Assembly: GCA_016840125.1 (NCBI GenBank)
Contig: JAEOSY010000461.1
Location: forward strand, 1 to 34,555
DNA from: Candidatus Helarchaeota archaeon
Lineage (GTDB): Archaea; Asgardarchaeota; Lokiarchaeia; Helarchaeales; HEL-GB-A
Length of the DNA: 34,555 nt
Direction: 5' to 3'
Positions 17,043 through 25,285 of this stretch are shown here, one piece after another; within the stretch, counting starts at the first letter, position 1, and each line of letters opens with the position of its first letter. Below the pieces are notes generated by a model, which saw nothing but the letters and a program-made list of their open reading frames with translations, was not told the DNA's origin and did not search any database. Made by a program: the position numbers and the translations under genes.

Positions 17043-17433
17043 AACCTTTTCGGAAGAAGGATTCAACAAATTTATCTGAGAATTGCCTTTTTTGGATTAA
17101 TTCTGTTTGTTTTGTCTTCCATATGTCTGATTTAGTGTAAGCTGCTTCTAACGCGCGAATGAATAACTTACCATCCGAAGTAATTTTGTATTTTCCATAG
17201 TCTGGCTTTTCAATAAGTGAATTATTAATCAGAGTTGTTAAATGATTAGAAAGAGCTGTCTTCTGTAAATCGGTTTCTTGTTTTAAAATATCAAATACCT
17301 TTTCTCCTGTCATTAATGAAATCAAAATCTTCAGTCGTTTATCATTTCCTATTGTTTTTATGATACTCAGAATGTCCTCAAAAGATTGTTCAAAAGATTC
17401 AATTATTTCAACTAAGGGTTTTTCATCAGACAT
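17041..17433 (-). CDS. ArsR-like winged-helix transcriptional regulator
   Basis: The 130-residue protein has a winged-helix core at about residues 20-95: IGNDKRLKILISLMTGEKVF, then a recognition-helix region LQKTALSNHLTTLINNSLIEK and a wing PDYGKYKITSDG. This is the ArsR/HTH_20 arrangement. There are no paired cysteines, so metal sensing of the classic kind is unlikely. A C-terminal helix follows. The ATG at 17433 has TTGGAG about 6 bases ahead; the in-frame TTG at 17445 is part of that sequence. It lies 30 bases downstream of the GyrI-like gene and probably shares its transcript, a common pairing of a DNA-binding protein with a ligand-binding partner. Confidence 0.8.
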   Translation of the reverse strand: MSDEKPLVEIIESFEQSFEDILSIIKTIGNDKRLKILISLMTGEKVFDILKQETDLQKTALSNHLTTLINNSLIEKPDYGKYKITSDGKLFIRALEAAYTKSDIWKTKQTELIQKRQFSDKFVESFFRKG

Positions 17434-17463
17434 ATATATCTCCAAAATGATTATATCTAATCG

Positions 17464-17976
17464 CTATTTTTTTTTAATAGGAATATACCAATCTATTTCT
17501 GAGTCCTTATCGTCCATACCTTTGAAGCGTTTATTATCATAAGCTTGAATGATATAAGGATACGCTTGTTCATAGCCATTTTTAGGGATCCAATCTTTGA
17601 ATAGATATTCTACAGCATTTGCATCATGAACCTTAGTAGTATAAACCAGATATTTTGTTGTAGGAAGTGTTTTAATAAACATTTCTACTGGGGCCTCTTC
17701 AACACTAGAAACTTCAATTCCAACGAAAACATAATATTGTTTGGTTTTTTTATACTCTTCAGGTTCGATATGTAATTCGTATCCTATTTGTGATCCCACG
17801 CGAATTTTATTAAGTAAAATTGAATATTTATAAGCCAGCCCCATAAATCTCTGCCAAAGATGTCCAATTTCATTCTCTCCTGACCACTCTTCCGCAGAAT
17901 GAAAGGGGTCGCCGTAATAAACACATCCCAGTAAATTAAAAGTTCTTTCAGGAGTTATCTCAGGTTTTATTGTCAT
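17464..17976 (-). CDS. GyrI-like / AraC effector-binding domain protein
   Basis: The 170-residue protein resembles the GyrI-like small-molecule-binding domain (SOUL/E-set effector domain of AraC and MerR regulators, and the stand-alone Cass2 type). Visible features are an N-terminal ERTFNLLGCVYYG strand, then EIGHLWQRFMGLAYK, a central YYVFVGIEVSS and PVEMFIKTLPTTKYLVYTTKV, and the terminal KDSEIDWYIPIKK typical of the family end. It should bind a ligand and either sense it or modulate the neighbouring ArsR-like protein. The ATG at 17976 is preferred; a TATA box (taatatataaag, 18005-18016 on the plus strand) lies 29-40 bases ahead, giving a very short leader. Confidence 0.8.
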   Translation of the reverse strand: MTIKPEITPERTFNLLGCVYYGDPFHSAEEWSGENEIGHLWQRFMGLAYKYSILLNKIRVGSQIGYELHIEPEEYKKTKQYYVFVGIEVSSVEEAPVEMFIKTLPTTKYLVYTTKVHDANAVEYLFKDWIPKNGYEQAYPYIIQAYDNKRFKGMDDKDSEIDWYIPIKKK

Positions 17977-18004
17977 GATATATCCAAAATACAATTAAAC
18001 TTAC

Positions 18005-18016
18005 TAATATATAAAG
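18005..18016 (-). promoter_or_regulatory. TATA box for the GyrI-like/ArsR pair
   Basis: On the minus strand it reads ctttatatatta, about 34 bases ahead of ATG 17976. It is divergent from the TATA box at 18054-18062. Confidence 0.5.
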
Positions 18017-18053
18017 ATTCACTTTTAATAGGAACTCCTATGTAGACCGTAAT

Positions 18054-18062
18054 CCTTAAATA
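18054..18062 (+). promoter_or_regulatory. TATA box for the TrmO-fusion gene
   Basis: cttaaatag lies 39-47 bases ahead of ATG 18101, predicting a leader of about 17 bases. Confidence 0.45.
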
Positions 18063-18100
18063 GATTCCTAACCATAGTGAATACATCCTAAAAAAAATGA

Positions 18101-19201
18101 ATGGATAGAAAGAAAATGAAGGAAAGTTATACAGTTGTACCAATTGGATATGTGCGGCAATCTGATGATGGCTTTTATTTAGAAATTAAACAACCATACA
18201 ATGCCGCGTTGAAACATCTGGACAAATTCAGTCATGTGAAAGTGTTCTGGTGGGCTCATAAAAATGATAATAAGAATGCCCGGAATATTTTCCAAGTAGT
18301 CCCGCCTTATTCTAACAAAAAAGCTGGTATATTTACCATGCGTGCTGAATATCGTCCCAATCCCATCTGTGAAACGATCTGCCAGATACTCCATGTGGAT
18401 GAGAAGAAGGGGATTGTTATTGTACCATATATGGATGCATTTCCAGGCACCCCTATTCTCGACCTGAAAACCTATCTGCCCCTATGTGACCGAATACGCG
18501 ATGTTCATATTGCTCCTTGGCTGAAAGACTGGCCTGAGTGGTATGAGGAAGCTGCTGAATGGTGGGCAGAGAATTTTGGTGATTTTGAAGAGGGCGATGA
18601 ACCACAAACCAGTGCTAGCACACCTGAACAATCGCCAAAAATCCCCAAGTCTGGAAGACTTGGTCGATTGGCAAAGATTATAGTTAATAAAACAAGTCAG
18701 GCAGTGTTGGATAACATCATGCACGATTGGGATTCAAAGAGGAATCCAGCTGCAAAAGCAGCTTGGGTACATACGGTTCTAGAGCGGTTAAAAAATAAGA
18801 TTGGAACCGAAAAAACACTGGAAATCATGGATGCTTGCGGTGAGGCGTGTTATAATAACATGAAATTCCTCCAAAAAGTGGGAAAAGAGCTACAAGGGAA
18901 TTCACATTCAATCGAAGAGTTTGTAGCTTACTTAAACACACGATTTGGTAATAGTTCTAAGTTTGAATTAAAAGATGAAAACACTATAATCGGAGAACAT
19001 TTCAAGTGCTACTGCAGTCTAGTAAAAAATGCAAAAGCACCTTCGAACAAAATCATGTATTGTCAATGTGCTGCAGGGGCACGCCAAAAATTCTTTGAAG
19101 TTGCACTCAGTAAAGCATCTTGGGCTAAGTCGGTCAATGTGGAAATACTCGAATCGGTAATTACAGGTGGAAAATCCTGCCGCTATTCAATCAAATTCTG
19201 A
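18101..19201 (+). CDS. TrmO/TsaA-like protein fused to a Cys-rich C-terminal domain
   Basis: Residues 10 to about 150 form a TrmO (TsaA) domain; in E. coli TrmO methylates N6 of t6A37 in tRNA using SAM. The family signatures are VPIGYVRQ at 13-20, RAEYRPNPI at 81-89 and GTPILDLKTYLP at 116-127, where the usual DGTP is changed to PGTP. A Trp-rich, acidic linker (140-170) leads to a second domain (about 184-366). This carries CGEAC (246-250), CYC (303-305), CQC (321-323) and a final GGKSCRYSI, resembling V4R/DUF6144-type small-molecule or thiol-binding domains. The fusion is unusual. Start ATG 18101; ATG 18116 is an alternative. It is followed after 75 bases by the GNAT gene. Confidence 0.82.
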   Translation: MDRKKMKESYTVVPIGYVRQSDDGFYLEIKQPYNAALKHLDKFSHVKVFWWAHKNDNKNARNIFQVVPPYSNKKAGIFTMRAEYRPNPICETICQILHVDEKKGIVIVPYMDAFPGTPILDLKTYLPLCDRIRDVHIAPWLKDWPEWYEEAAEWWAENFGDFEEGDEPQTSASTPEQSPKIPKSGRLGRLAKIIVNKTSQAVLDNIMHDWDSKRNPAAKAAWVHTVLERLKNKIGTEKTLEIMDACGEACYNNMKFLQKVGKELQGNSHSIEEFVAYLNTRFGNSSKFELKDENTIIGEHFKCYCSLVKNAKAPSNKIMYCQCAAGARQKFFEVALSKASWAKSVNVEILESVITGGKSCRYSIKF

Positions 19202-19276
19202 ACAAGAGCTGAGAATATGCAAAATTTATTTAACTTCTTTTTTTTTCATTCAATAAAGTAGAGAGGTTGATGGATT

Positions 19277-20053
19277 ATGGTAATCAAAGAGGTTACTGCC
19301 AATAAACTTGATGAATTAGATTTATTTTGTAAAAAGTCAAAGAAGAACGATCTAGGTTATAAGAATAAGTTGAAGTGGATTATGAAACGGTTCAAAGAAG
19401 GATTGAAATTTAAGCTACTAATGGTTAAAGAGCCTAAAGGGATGACCTCACGGGGATTTGTTGAGTATATCCCTGGAGAATACAATTGGCGTGGAATCGA
19501 TGCGGATGGTTGGATGGTAATCCACTGTCTTTGGGTCGTGGGAAAGCATAAGAAAAAGGGACATGGGACGAAATTACTGAAAGAATGTATCAAAGATGCA
19601 CAGCAAGCAGGTATGCATGGAGTTGCAGTGATGACCGCTGGAAAAGGTGGCTGGCTCCCGAAAAAAAATCTGTTTCTTAAGAGAGGATTTCAGTTGGTCG
19701 AAGAATTCCCCCCATTCTTTGAGCTTTATGCATTACCCTTTTCAGATGATGCGCCTCTACCGAAATTTCGTTCCCCCACTGACGATGCGATAGAACGATA
19801 TCCCAGTGAAGGTATTACACTTCTTAATTCTTGCCAATGTCCCTATATCCAAAATACAATAAATTATATAGAAGAATATCTTAAGGACAAAGATATCCCT
19901 TTTCGAGTTCAAGTAGTTGAGGATTGTAAGGAGATTAGCGCACTACATCCTTTTGGAACCTACTCACTCTTAGGCAACGGCGAATTCCTCTCATATAAAC
20001 CCGGGGAAGCAAAAGCAACCGTAAAGTTACTTCAAGAGAAATTTAGCAATTAA
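19277..20053 (+). CDS. GNAT acetyltransferase with YoaP-like C-terminal domain
   Basis: The 258-residue protein has an N-terminal GNAT fold (about 1-160). The acetyl-CoA-binding loop is in HCLWVVGKHKKKGHGTKLL at about 82-100, where the Q/RxxGxG/A pattern appears as KKKGHG. The C-terminal YoaP-like part contains SCQCPYIQNTINYI and YSLLGNGEFLSYKPGE, a thioredoxin-like segment with a Cys-x-Cys-Pro. YoaP proteins are known in bacteria and archaea but their substrate is unclear. ATG 19277 is preceded by GAGGTTGAT. The stop codon overlaps the reversed stop of the methyltransferase gene, so the two convergent genes share four bases. Confidence 0.87.
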   Translation: MVIKEVTANKLDELDLFCKKSKKNDLGYKNKLKWIMKRFKEGLKFKLLMVKEPKGMTSRGFVEYIPGEYNWRGIDADGWMVIHCLWVVGKHKKKGHGTKLLKECIKDAQQAGMHGVAVMTAGKGGWLPKKNLFLKRGFQLVEEFPPFFELYALPFSDDAPLPKFRSPTDDAIERYPSEGITLLNSCQCPYIQNTINYIEEYLKDKDIPFRVQVVEDCKEISALHPFGTYSLLGNGEFLSYKPGEAKATVKLLQEKFSN

Positions 20054-20694
20054 CCCCAACACTTTGGCACGAATCGACCCGTTTTTTTCATATAATTTTT
20101 ATATTCTTCACCAAATCGTTCTAGAAGCCATTTTTCCTCAGCTTGCACTGCTTTGATTAATGAAAGGCTTAGAATAAAACATAGTATCGCTAACCAACTT
20201 AGAAACCAGAGGCTATACCCAATTAGAAAGAGAAAAACCGCAGTATAGATTGGATGTCGAATCTTACTATAAATTCCTGTTTGAACGAAGGAGCTTCCCT
20301 GCTTACTAGCTTCCCAAGGTTTAGCATGGTATGCCTTTAATACAAGCCTTGAATGTATAATGAAAACCAATCCCAAGGCGAAAAGAATCATTCCACTCAG
20401 CTGAATCCAGATAAAATTGTAAGACGATGGTAAAAAGGGTATGAAGGTGGTCCAAATTAATGTTATATTATATAAATCAAGTAAAATCATAACAGGAACA
20501 GCTATCCATAGCACATAAGTAAAAATTTTATTTACAATAAAAAGCAGAGCTTTTAAAAACGGACTTATTTGAAGCGTATCGCCCTTAGGTAGGTGCCTAC
20601 TCTTCCTATTAAAGTGTAATATTATCGGTAAAAAGATTGAAAACTCCGTAAGCAACATTATTGCACTTATTAATTCTATAACCAAATGAATCAC
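20050..20694 (-). CDS. PEMT/ICMT-family membrane methyltransferase
   Basis: The 214-residue membrane protein has about five helices and the signature of the isoprenylcysteine/phospholipid methyltransferase family: TGIYSKIRHPIYT at 139-151 and the SAM-site end EEKWLLERFGEEYKNYMKKTGRFVP at 186-210 (given as two adjoining motifs EEKWLLERFG and EEYKNYMKKTGRFVP). Such enzymes methylate isoprenyl-cysteine or phospholipid head groups. The GTG start overlaps the stop of the CDP-alcohol phosphatidyltransferase gene (GTGA), implying translational coupling and so a lipid head-group substrate. It is the last gene of the lipid cluster. Confidence 0.85.
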   Translation of the reverse strand: MIHLVIELISAIMLLTEFSIFLPIILHFNRKSRHLPKGDTLQISPFLKALLFIVNKIFTYVLWIAVPVMILLDLYNITLIWTTFIPFLPSSYNFIWIQLSGMILFALGLVFIIHSRLVLKAYHAKPWEASKQGSSFVQTGIYSKIRHPIYTAVFLFLIGYSLWFLSWLAILCFILSLSLIKAVQAEEKWLLERFGEEYKNYMKKTGRFVPKCWG

Positions 20695-21227
20695 TGATGA
20701 GTTTTTGATGAGTTATAAAAAGCAATTGATCGCGATAGTAATGCTAATACGGTAAAAACTATTATCGTAATTAGATTAACATAAGAAACAAAAGAATCCG
20801 GAAAAATTAAGGTAACACCAATAATAATAAAGTAAAAAACTCCACAATATCTACCTATAGGATCGTAAATCGGCTTTTTTAATTTTGAAGTTACGATAAA
20901 TTGTAAAAACATCAATCCAATCAAAAGTAAGAGCCACCAGGGATATATTGAATTAAGAATAAATGCAGAAGAAATGATTATTATTAAAAAACAATCAGCT
21001 GACGCATCGAAATAGGCACCAACGGAAGATGACGCTTTCAACTTCCTTGCAATAACTCCATCTAGAATATCTGTACCACAAGCTATCAAGAAGATAATTA
21101 TACTCTCTATCATCAAATTCTGATAAAAAAAATACACAACTATAAACGCACAAAAAATTCTCAGAGTTGAAATTCCAAGTGGAAGTAACGCTCGCTTGGT
21201 AAAGGGCGTTTCGTTCTCTTCCTTCAT
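20691..21227 (-). CDS. CDP-alcohol phosphatidyltransferase
   Basis: This 178-residue membrane enzyme should transfer a CDP-activated lipid to an alcohol (or the reverse). The family motif D-x2-D-G-x2-A-R-x8-G-x3-D-x3-D is complete: Asp53, Asp56-Gly57, Ala60-Arg61, Gly70, Asp74, Asp78 (DILDGVIARKLK, GAYFDASAD). About six hydrophobic segments surround it. In archaea the lipid is CDP-archaeol; the acceptor (serine, glycerol phosphate, inositol phosphate or other) cannot be read here. It starts 36 bases after the ferredoxin gene and overlaps the methyltransferase by four bases, so methylation of the head group it installs is a reasonable inference. Confidence 0.9.
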   Translation of the reverse strand: MKEENETPFTKRALLPLGISTLRIFCAFIVVYFFYQNLMIESIIIFLIACGTDILDGVIARKLKASSSVGAYFDASADCFLIIIISSAFILNSIYPWWLLLLIGLMFLQFIVTSKLKKPIYDPIGRYCGVFYFIIIGVTLIFPDSFVSYVNLITIIVFTVLALLSRSIAFYNSSKTHQ

Positions 21228-21263
21228 AAAGCTATAAAAAGAGGGATGGGTAAAGAAGCTATC

Positions 21264-21533
21264 TTATCCCTTTAGAAAGACAACTCCGGTTCCACCTGCT
21301 GGATAGGAAAAATCAATAGCTCCGATATCACACACAGAGTAACATGCAGCACATTCAAGACATTTCTTCTTGTATTCATCCTTGAGTTGGGCCTTGCCAC
21401 CACGTACCAACCAAAGGTTCACTACACATACAATTGCGCAACGCCCACAACCGTTACATTTTTCGACATTTAACTTGATAAAATCCCCAGTATCTCCAAC
21501 ATGTTCGCTAATTTTTTCTAACTCAATTTTCAT
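21264..21533 (-). CDS. FixX-like 2[4Fe-4S] ferredoxin
   Basis: The 89-residue protein has two complete cluster motifs: CNGCGRCAIVC (Cys 26, 29, 32, 36) and CLECAACYSVC (Cys 58, 61, 64, 68). The second is followed by Asp instead of the usual Pro. The order and the C-terminal IDFSYPAGGTGVVF segment resemble FixX-type ferredoxins. It begins 10 bases after the reductase gene, with GAGGT (21541-21545 on the plus strand, reversed) overlapping the end of that gene. A ferredoxin encoded next to an archaeal geranylgeranyl reductase is known to serve as its electron donor in Methanosarcina acetivorans, and the same role is likely here. Confidence 0.93.
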   Translation of the reverse strand: MKIELEKISEHVGDTGDFIKLNVEKCNGCGRCAIVCVVNLWLVRGGKAQLKDEYKKKCLECAACYSVCDIGAIDFSYPAGGTGVVFLKG

Positions 21534-21543
21534 CCATATTACC

Positions 21544-22947
21544 TCATTTTTTCTTTTTTCGGGGTCGCATCCCTTCCATTAATTTTAGGAGTTGTGGATA
21601 GGCTGACATATCCTCATCCATAATATCTGAGAGTAAAGGCACGGCATACTTTGTGATAAATCGCATGGCTTCGGGGAGATATTCTTGAATTTTTCGTAAC
21701 ATCTGCCGGAACCTCACGATATGCGGTTCGCTCCAGTCATAGTGCCCTCCACGAATTTCATGGTATAACGGAATAAACCATTCCATATTATTCTTATCGG
21801 ACTGAGTGCTGAAGAATAGATTTCGCCAGAGCGTCTGTAGCGATTCCCCCGCTTCAAATTCAATCCCGACCGATGCCTTTTTCCATGTATCCTCATATAA
21901 TTTTAAAGCTTGCTTTGAAGTATCTCCATCTGCTATACATTTGATAGCAGTTTCTGCTGCAATTTTCCCTGTTTCCATTGCTGGATATACCCCTTCTGCT
22001 TCTAATGGGCAAGGGAATCCTCCTGCGTCCCCAATGAGCATTACATTATCCGTGAATGTCCTTACTGGTTCTTGGGTCCAAGGTAGGAGATGCGATTGCA
22101 CTTCTCGGGGCTTCGCATCAATAGCCTTCATCATGCGTTGGAACGGTTTACACGACACGAGCGTATTTAGATAGCTTATTGGGTTTGCCGTCCATTGGCC
22201 CATCCATGAACCCAACCCAATATGAAACCCATCCCCAAATATCACTTGATATGCAGCGGGGAAGGTGACTCCCCACCAGATACCATCCGCCGCATTAGCT
22301 AATAGCCCATCCGGCCCAAACATCATATCAATCTTTTTTGGATCTGCCGCAAAGTCATATTGCGGTACAAGCGTTATTTGAGAAGGGCGCCACCGGGGAT
22401 TTAATCCGGATCGTATCGCAACAGTTGAAATCACCCCATCTGCCCCAATTACTACTTTTCCTAAAACTTTCTCCCCTTTCTCCGTTTGGACTCCAATCAC
22501 TTTTCCCTTATCATCCTTTACTAAATCTTTAATTAATACGGATGTCCGCAGTTCTGCTCCTGCCTCAACAGCGTGATTTGAAATCCAAACGTCAAATTCA
22601 CTACGGTAGCAATTCATGGTTATAAACTGCTTAGCGGGTTCATAACCCACGGATTCAGTGGGATAATACATCTCAATGGCGAGTTCCTTCATCTCCTTAT
22701 TTAAATAATGATTAACCACACAGGAACCCATCCTTAAATTTGGCGCAACATCTGGCGTCAGCGTTTTCATCATTTCTGGAAATTCCCGCCACATTCTTGG
22801 TCCTAATCCACAGCCCGAGGAATTTTTTTCTCCGGGCTTGCGTCCTCTCTCGAAAAAAACCGTTTTTAATCCATTTTCCGCTGCTACCTTCGCAGCGATG
22901 GAGCCCCCAGGACCGGCACCGACAACAATTATATCATACTCTGTCAT
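21544..22947 (-). CDS. Geranylgeranyl reductase / FixC-like FAD oxidoreductase
   Basis: The 467-residue flavoprotein has the Rossmann FAD motif VVGAGPGGSIAA (8-19), GADGVISTVA (168-177) and GDAGGFPCPLEAEGV (306-320). Cys46 in SSGCGLGP corresponds to the conserved cysteine of archaeal geranylgeranyl reductases, and GIWWGVTFP (222-230) stands where those enzymes have a substrate-site W-x-FP motif. Such enzymes saturate the isoprenoid chains of archaeal lipids. FixC/ETF-QO relatives share the fold, so that is the alternative; the adjoining ferredoxin fits both, but the lipid genes downstream favour lipid reduction. The C-terminus ends in a basic RPRKKKK tail. It is the first gene of the cluster; its exons of use are GC-richer than the surroundings. 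Confidence 0.85.
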   Translation of the reverse strand: MTEYDIIVVGAGPGGSIAAKVAAENGLKTVFFERGRKPGEKNSSGCGLGPRMWREFPEMMKTLTPDVAPNLRMGSCVVNHYLNKEMKELAIEMYYPTESVGYEPAKQFITMNCYRSEFDVWISNHAVEAGAELRTSVLIKDLVKDDKGKVIGVQTEKGEKVLGKVVIGADGVISTVAIRSGLNPRWRPSQITLVPQYDFAADPKKIDMMFGPDGLLANAADGIWWGVTFPAAYQVIFGDGFHIGLGSWMGQWTANPISYLNTLVSCKPFQRMMKAIDAKPREVQSHLLPWTQEPVRTFTDNVMLIGDAGGFPCPLEAEGVYPAMETGKIAAETAIKCIADGDTSKQALKLYEDTWKKASVGIEFEAGESLQTLWRNLFFSTQSDKNNMEWFIPLYHEIRGGHYDWSEPHIVRFRQMLRKIQEYLPEAMRFITKYAVPLLSDIMDEDMSAYPQLLKLMEGMRPRKKKK

Positions 22948-23054
22948 TTTTATTCACATCACATAATTTTAATGTTAAAATAACTTGGATTTAAGTTCTT
23001 AAAAGGAGTTTGGAATATATCTGATGTCCAATATATTATTTCATTATGGAAATT

Positions 23055-24308
23055 CTACAAAAAATCGCGCGGATCTGTGATTTCCCCTTTTATTGCACTA
23101 GCCGCTACAGTAGCTGGCGAGCTAAGATAGATTTTTGCATCACGGCTCCCCTGACGCCCGATAAAATTACGATTCGATGCAGAAAGACTCACCTCATTAG
23201 GTGCTAACGTTCCAAAGATTCCTAAACATACTCCACATGTAGGGTGAGTCACTAATGCCCCAGCATCTATAAAAAGCTTAATGAGTCCTTCTTTTAAAGC
23301 CTGTAAATATATTTCTTTCGAGGCAGGTGTGATAATTAAACGTATATCTCTATTTACATTTTTATTTTTCAATATCTTGGCTGCAATTCTAAGATCTTCT
23401 AATCGTCCATTAGTACAACTTCCAATAAATCCCTGATCGAATTTGGTACCCTGAACTTCCCCAACAGGAACAGAGTTTCCAGGATTATGAGGTCTAGCTA
23501 CTTGTGGTTCTAAAGCGTTAACATTTAAATTTAATTCAGAACTATAACTTGCGTCGGGATCAGCTTTCACTACTTCAAAATCATGTTTAACTCGCCCATC
23601 CAACCATCCTAAAGTTTTCTCATCTGGTTCGATAATTCCTGCCTTGCCCCCCATTTCAATTGCCATGTTGCACATGGTCATCCGACTATCAATACTCAAT
23701 GATTGGATGGTATCTCCGTGAAATTCAACGCTTTGGTAAGTCGCCCCTGCAATTCCGATTTCAGTTATTAGCTTTAAAATAATATCTTTTCCTAAAATAT
23801 AGGTTGGAATCTTCCCCTCTAAATTAATCTTAAAGGATTCCGGAACCTTAAACCATAGTTTACCTTCAGCTAGAAGCACGGCCGCATCCGTAGATCCAAT
23901 CCCGGTAGATAGTGCCCCAAAAGCACCATATGTGCATGTATGACTATCCGTTCCGACAATCAACGCACCTGGCCAGACAAACCCCTTCTCTGGAATCACT
24001 TGATGACAGATCCCCTCGCTCATTCCAAGCCAATTTTCTATACCATACTTTTTCACAAACTCACGGGTTGTCTTATGAACAATGGCAACATCGATACTAT
24101 TTGCAGGTGTCCAATGATCAAGCAGCACAACTACACGATTAGGATATGCAATCTTGTTAAGATTTAGTTCTTCATACGTATCTGCTACACGCATACCAAG
24201 CATTTCATGCATCATTATTATATCTACATCTGCATTCACAATCTCCCCTGCTTCCACCTTTCCTTCATCGCTATGACTGGCAAAAATCTTCTCTGCAATT
24301 GTTGGCAT
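23055..24308 (-). CDS. leuC: 3-isopropylmalate/homoaconitate dehydratase, large subunit
   Basis: The 417-residue protein is the Fe-S subunit of an aconitase-family dehydratase. The cluster cysteines are Cys298 (GSCTNGR), Cys358 and Cys361 (THPTCGVC). Other family marks are GTDSHTCTYGAFGALSTGIG (119-138) and LLDHWTPA (62-69). The length is that of the short archaeal-type LeuC/homoaconitase. It lies 22 bases downstream of the small-subunit gene and its ATG has AGGAGA 8 bases ahead. No LeuA, LeuB or homocitrate synthase gene is nearby, so leucine, lysine or another pathway cannot be chosen from context. Confidence 0.92.
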   Translation of the reverse strand: MPTIAEKIFASHSDEGKVEAGEIVNADVDIIMMHEMLGMRVADTYEELNLNKIAYPNRVVVLLDHWTPANSIDVAIVHKTTREFVKKYGIENWLGMSEGICHQVIPEKGFVWPGALIVGTDSHTCTYGAFGALSTGIGSTDAAVLLAEGKLWFKVPESFKINLEGKIPTYILGKDIILKLITEIGIAGATYQSVEFHGDTIQSLSIDSRMTMCNMAIEMGGKAGIIEPDEKTLGWLDGRVKHDFEVVKADPDASYSSELNLNVNALEPQVARPHNPGNSVPVGEVQGTKFDQGFIGSCTNGRLEDLRIAAKILKNKNVNRDIRLIITPASKEIYLQALKEGLIKLFIDAGALVTHPTCGVCLGIFGTLAPNEVSLSASNRNFIGRQGSRDAKIYLSSPATVAASAIKGEITDPRDFL

Positions 24309-24330
24309 GATAAATATCTCCTATATTATA

Positions 24331-24843
24331 TTAAGTAGCCCCTCTCTGATTTATACGCTCTTTTACAGCAGCAATTGCTCCCCCAGCCGCAATAAGATCC
24401 ATCAAAAATGGGGGTAATTTAGTCCCCAAATATTCCTTTTTTTGGGTTACATTTTTAATGATACCTTTCTCAAAATGAATTTCTACAAGATCTCCCTCAT
24501 TAAAATTTTCCCCATCTTGTTTTAATTCAAGAACAGGAATGCCCAAATTAATCGCATTCCGATAGAATATTCGAGCATAAGATTCAGCTATAATAGCGGC
24601 AATTCCAAGTGTTTTTAACACAAATGGGGCCTCTTCACGACTACTACCACTCCCAAAATTTGCACCACCGATAACAATATCCCCCTCCGAAACCATCGTT
24701 GCAAAGTCTGGGCGAATTGGTTCAAAAGTATGAGATGCCATTTGCTTTGGGTCACGAATAGTTAAATATCTTCCTGGAATGATTACATCAGTATCGATAT
24801 TATCTCCAAACTTCCAAACTTTTCCTTTAATAATAGTTACCAC
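24331..24843 (-). CDS. leuD: 3-isopropylmalate/homoaconitate dehydratase, small subunit
   Basis: This 170-residue swivelling-domain partner carries FGDNIDTDVIIPGRYLT (12-28), GGANFGSGSSREEAP (the substrate phosphate/carboxylate loop) and AESYARIFYRNAINLG. The short specificity loop after GRYL reads TIRDPKQ. In methanogens IPM isomerase has YLVY and homoaconitase YLRT at that place; YLTI matches neither, so the substrate stays open (isopropylmalate, homoaconitate or dimethylmalate). The start is GTG at 24843. It is the first gene of the pair and is followed by leuC. Confidence 0.9.
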   Translation of the reverse strand: MVTIIKGKVWKFGDNIDTDVIIPGRYLTIRDPKQMASHTFEPIRPDFATMVSEGDIVIGGANFGSGSSREEAPFVLKTLGIAAIIAESYARIFYRNAINLGIPVLELKQDGENFNEGDLVEIHFEKGIIKNVTQKKEYLGTKLPPFLMDLIAAGGAIAAVKERINQRGAT

Positions 24844-24936
24844 ATTCTCACTTCTGAAACTTCTCTTTAAACTTTGAAAATAAACTTAAAAATTAGGACT
24901 AGGTATTTTTAGCACTTCATCCGTTCTCTAAAGGTC

Positions 24937-25263
24937 TTATTTTTTCTTAGGATGCTTTAATATGCCGTGCACATCTCCCTCTACAAATTTGATCGACTCA
25001 CCAAATAGATCAAGAAATTTGTTGGGCTCGTTTCCTTCATCTATGCTCTTAATCTGATATTCTCTATGGCTTTTAATTAATTCAGTTTGGGTGATTTCCG
25101 CGGCTGCAAACTTTTCATCGACCGTTGATTTACTTCCAATCCAAATCCATAGCATTTTATTCTCTGGATCTTCGACCACATAGGTATCACCATTCGCAAA
25201 AATTGCGGATTTAATTTCTACTAAATTCCCCTTAACAATATGAAAGATTTTGGGCTCTAACAT
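24937..25263 (-). CDS. Gelsolin-like single-domain protein
   Basis: The 108-residue protein follows the gelsolin-repeat pattern: an opening strand KIFHIVKGNLVEI, the core FANGDTYVVEDPENKMLWIWIG (read as GDTYVVED then KMLWIWIG, residues 24-43), then SKSTVDEKFAAAEITQTEL helix and a closing IKSIDEGNEPNKFLDLFG. The W-x-G after the central strand and the GD-x-Y entry are the family marks. In eukaryotes gelsolin repeats bind and sever actin; Asgard archaea encode one- and two-domain versions that act on actin. No actin gene is in this window. A TATA box about 27 bases ahead implies a leaderless transcript. Confidence 0.75.
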   Translation of the reverse strand: MLEPKIFHIVKGNLVEIKSAIFANGDTYVVEDPENKMLWIWIGSKSTVDEKFAAAEITQTELIKSHREYQIKSIDEGNEPNKFLDLFGESIKFVEGDVHGILKHPKKK

Positions 25264-25285
25264 AATAATACAACTACTAAAATCC

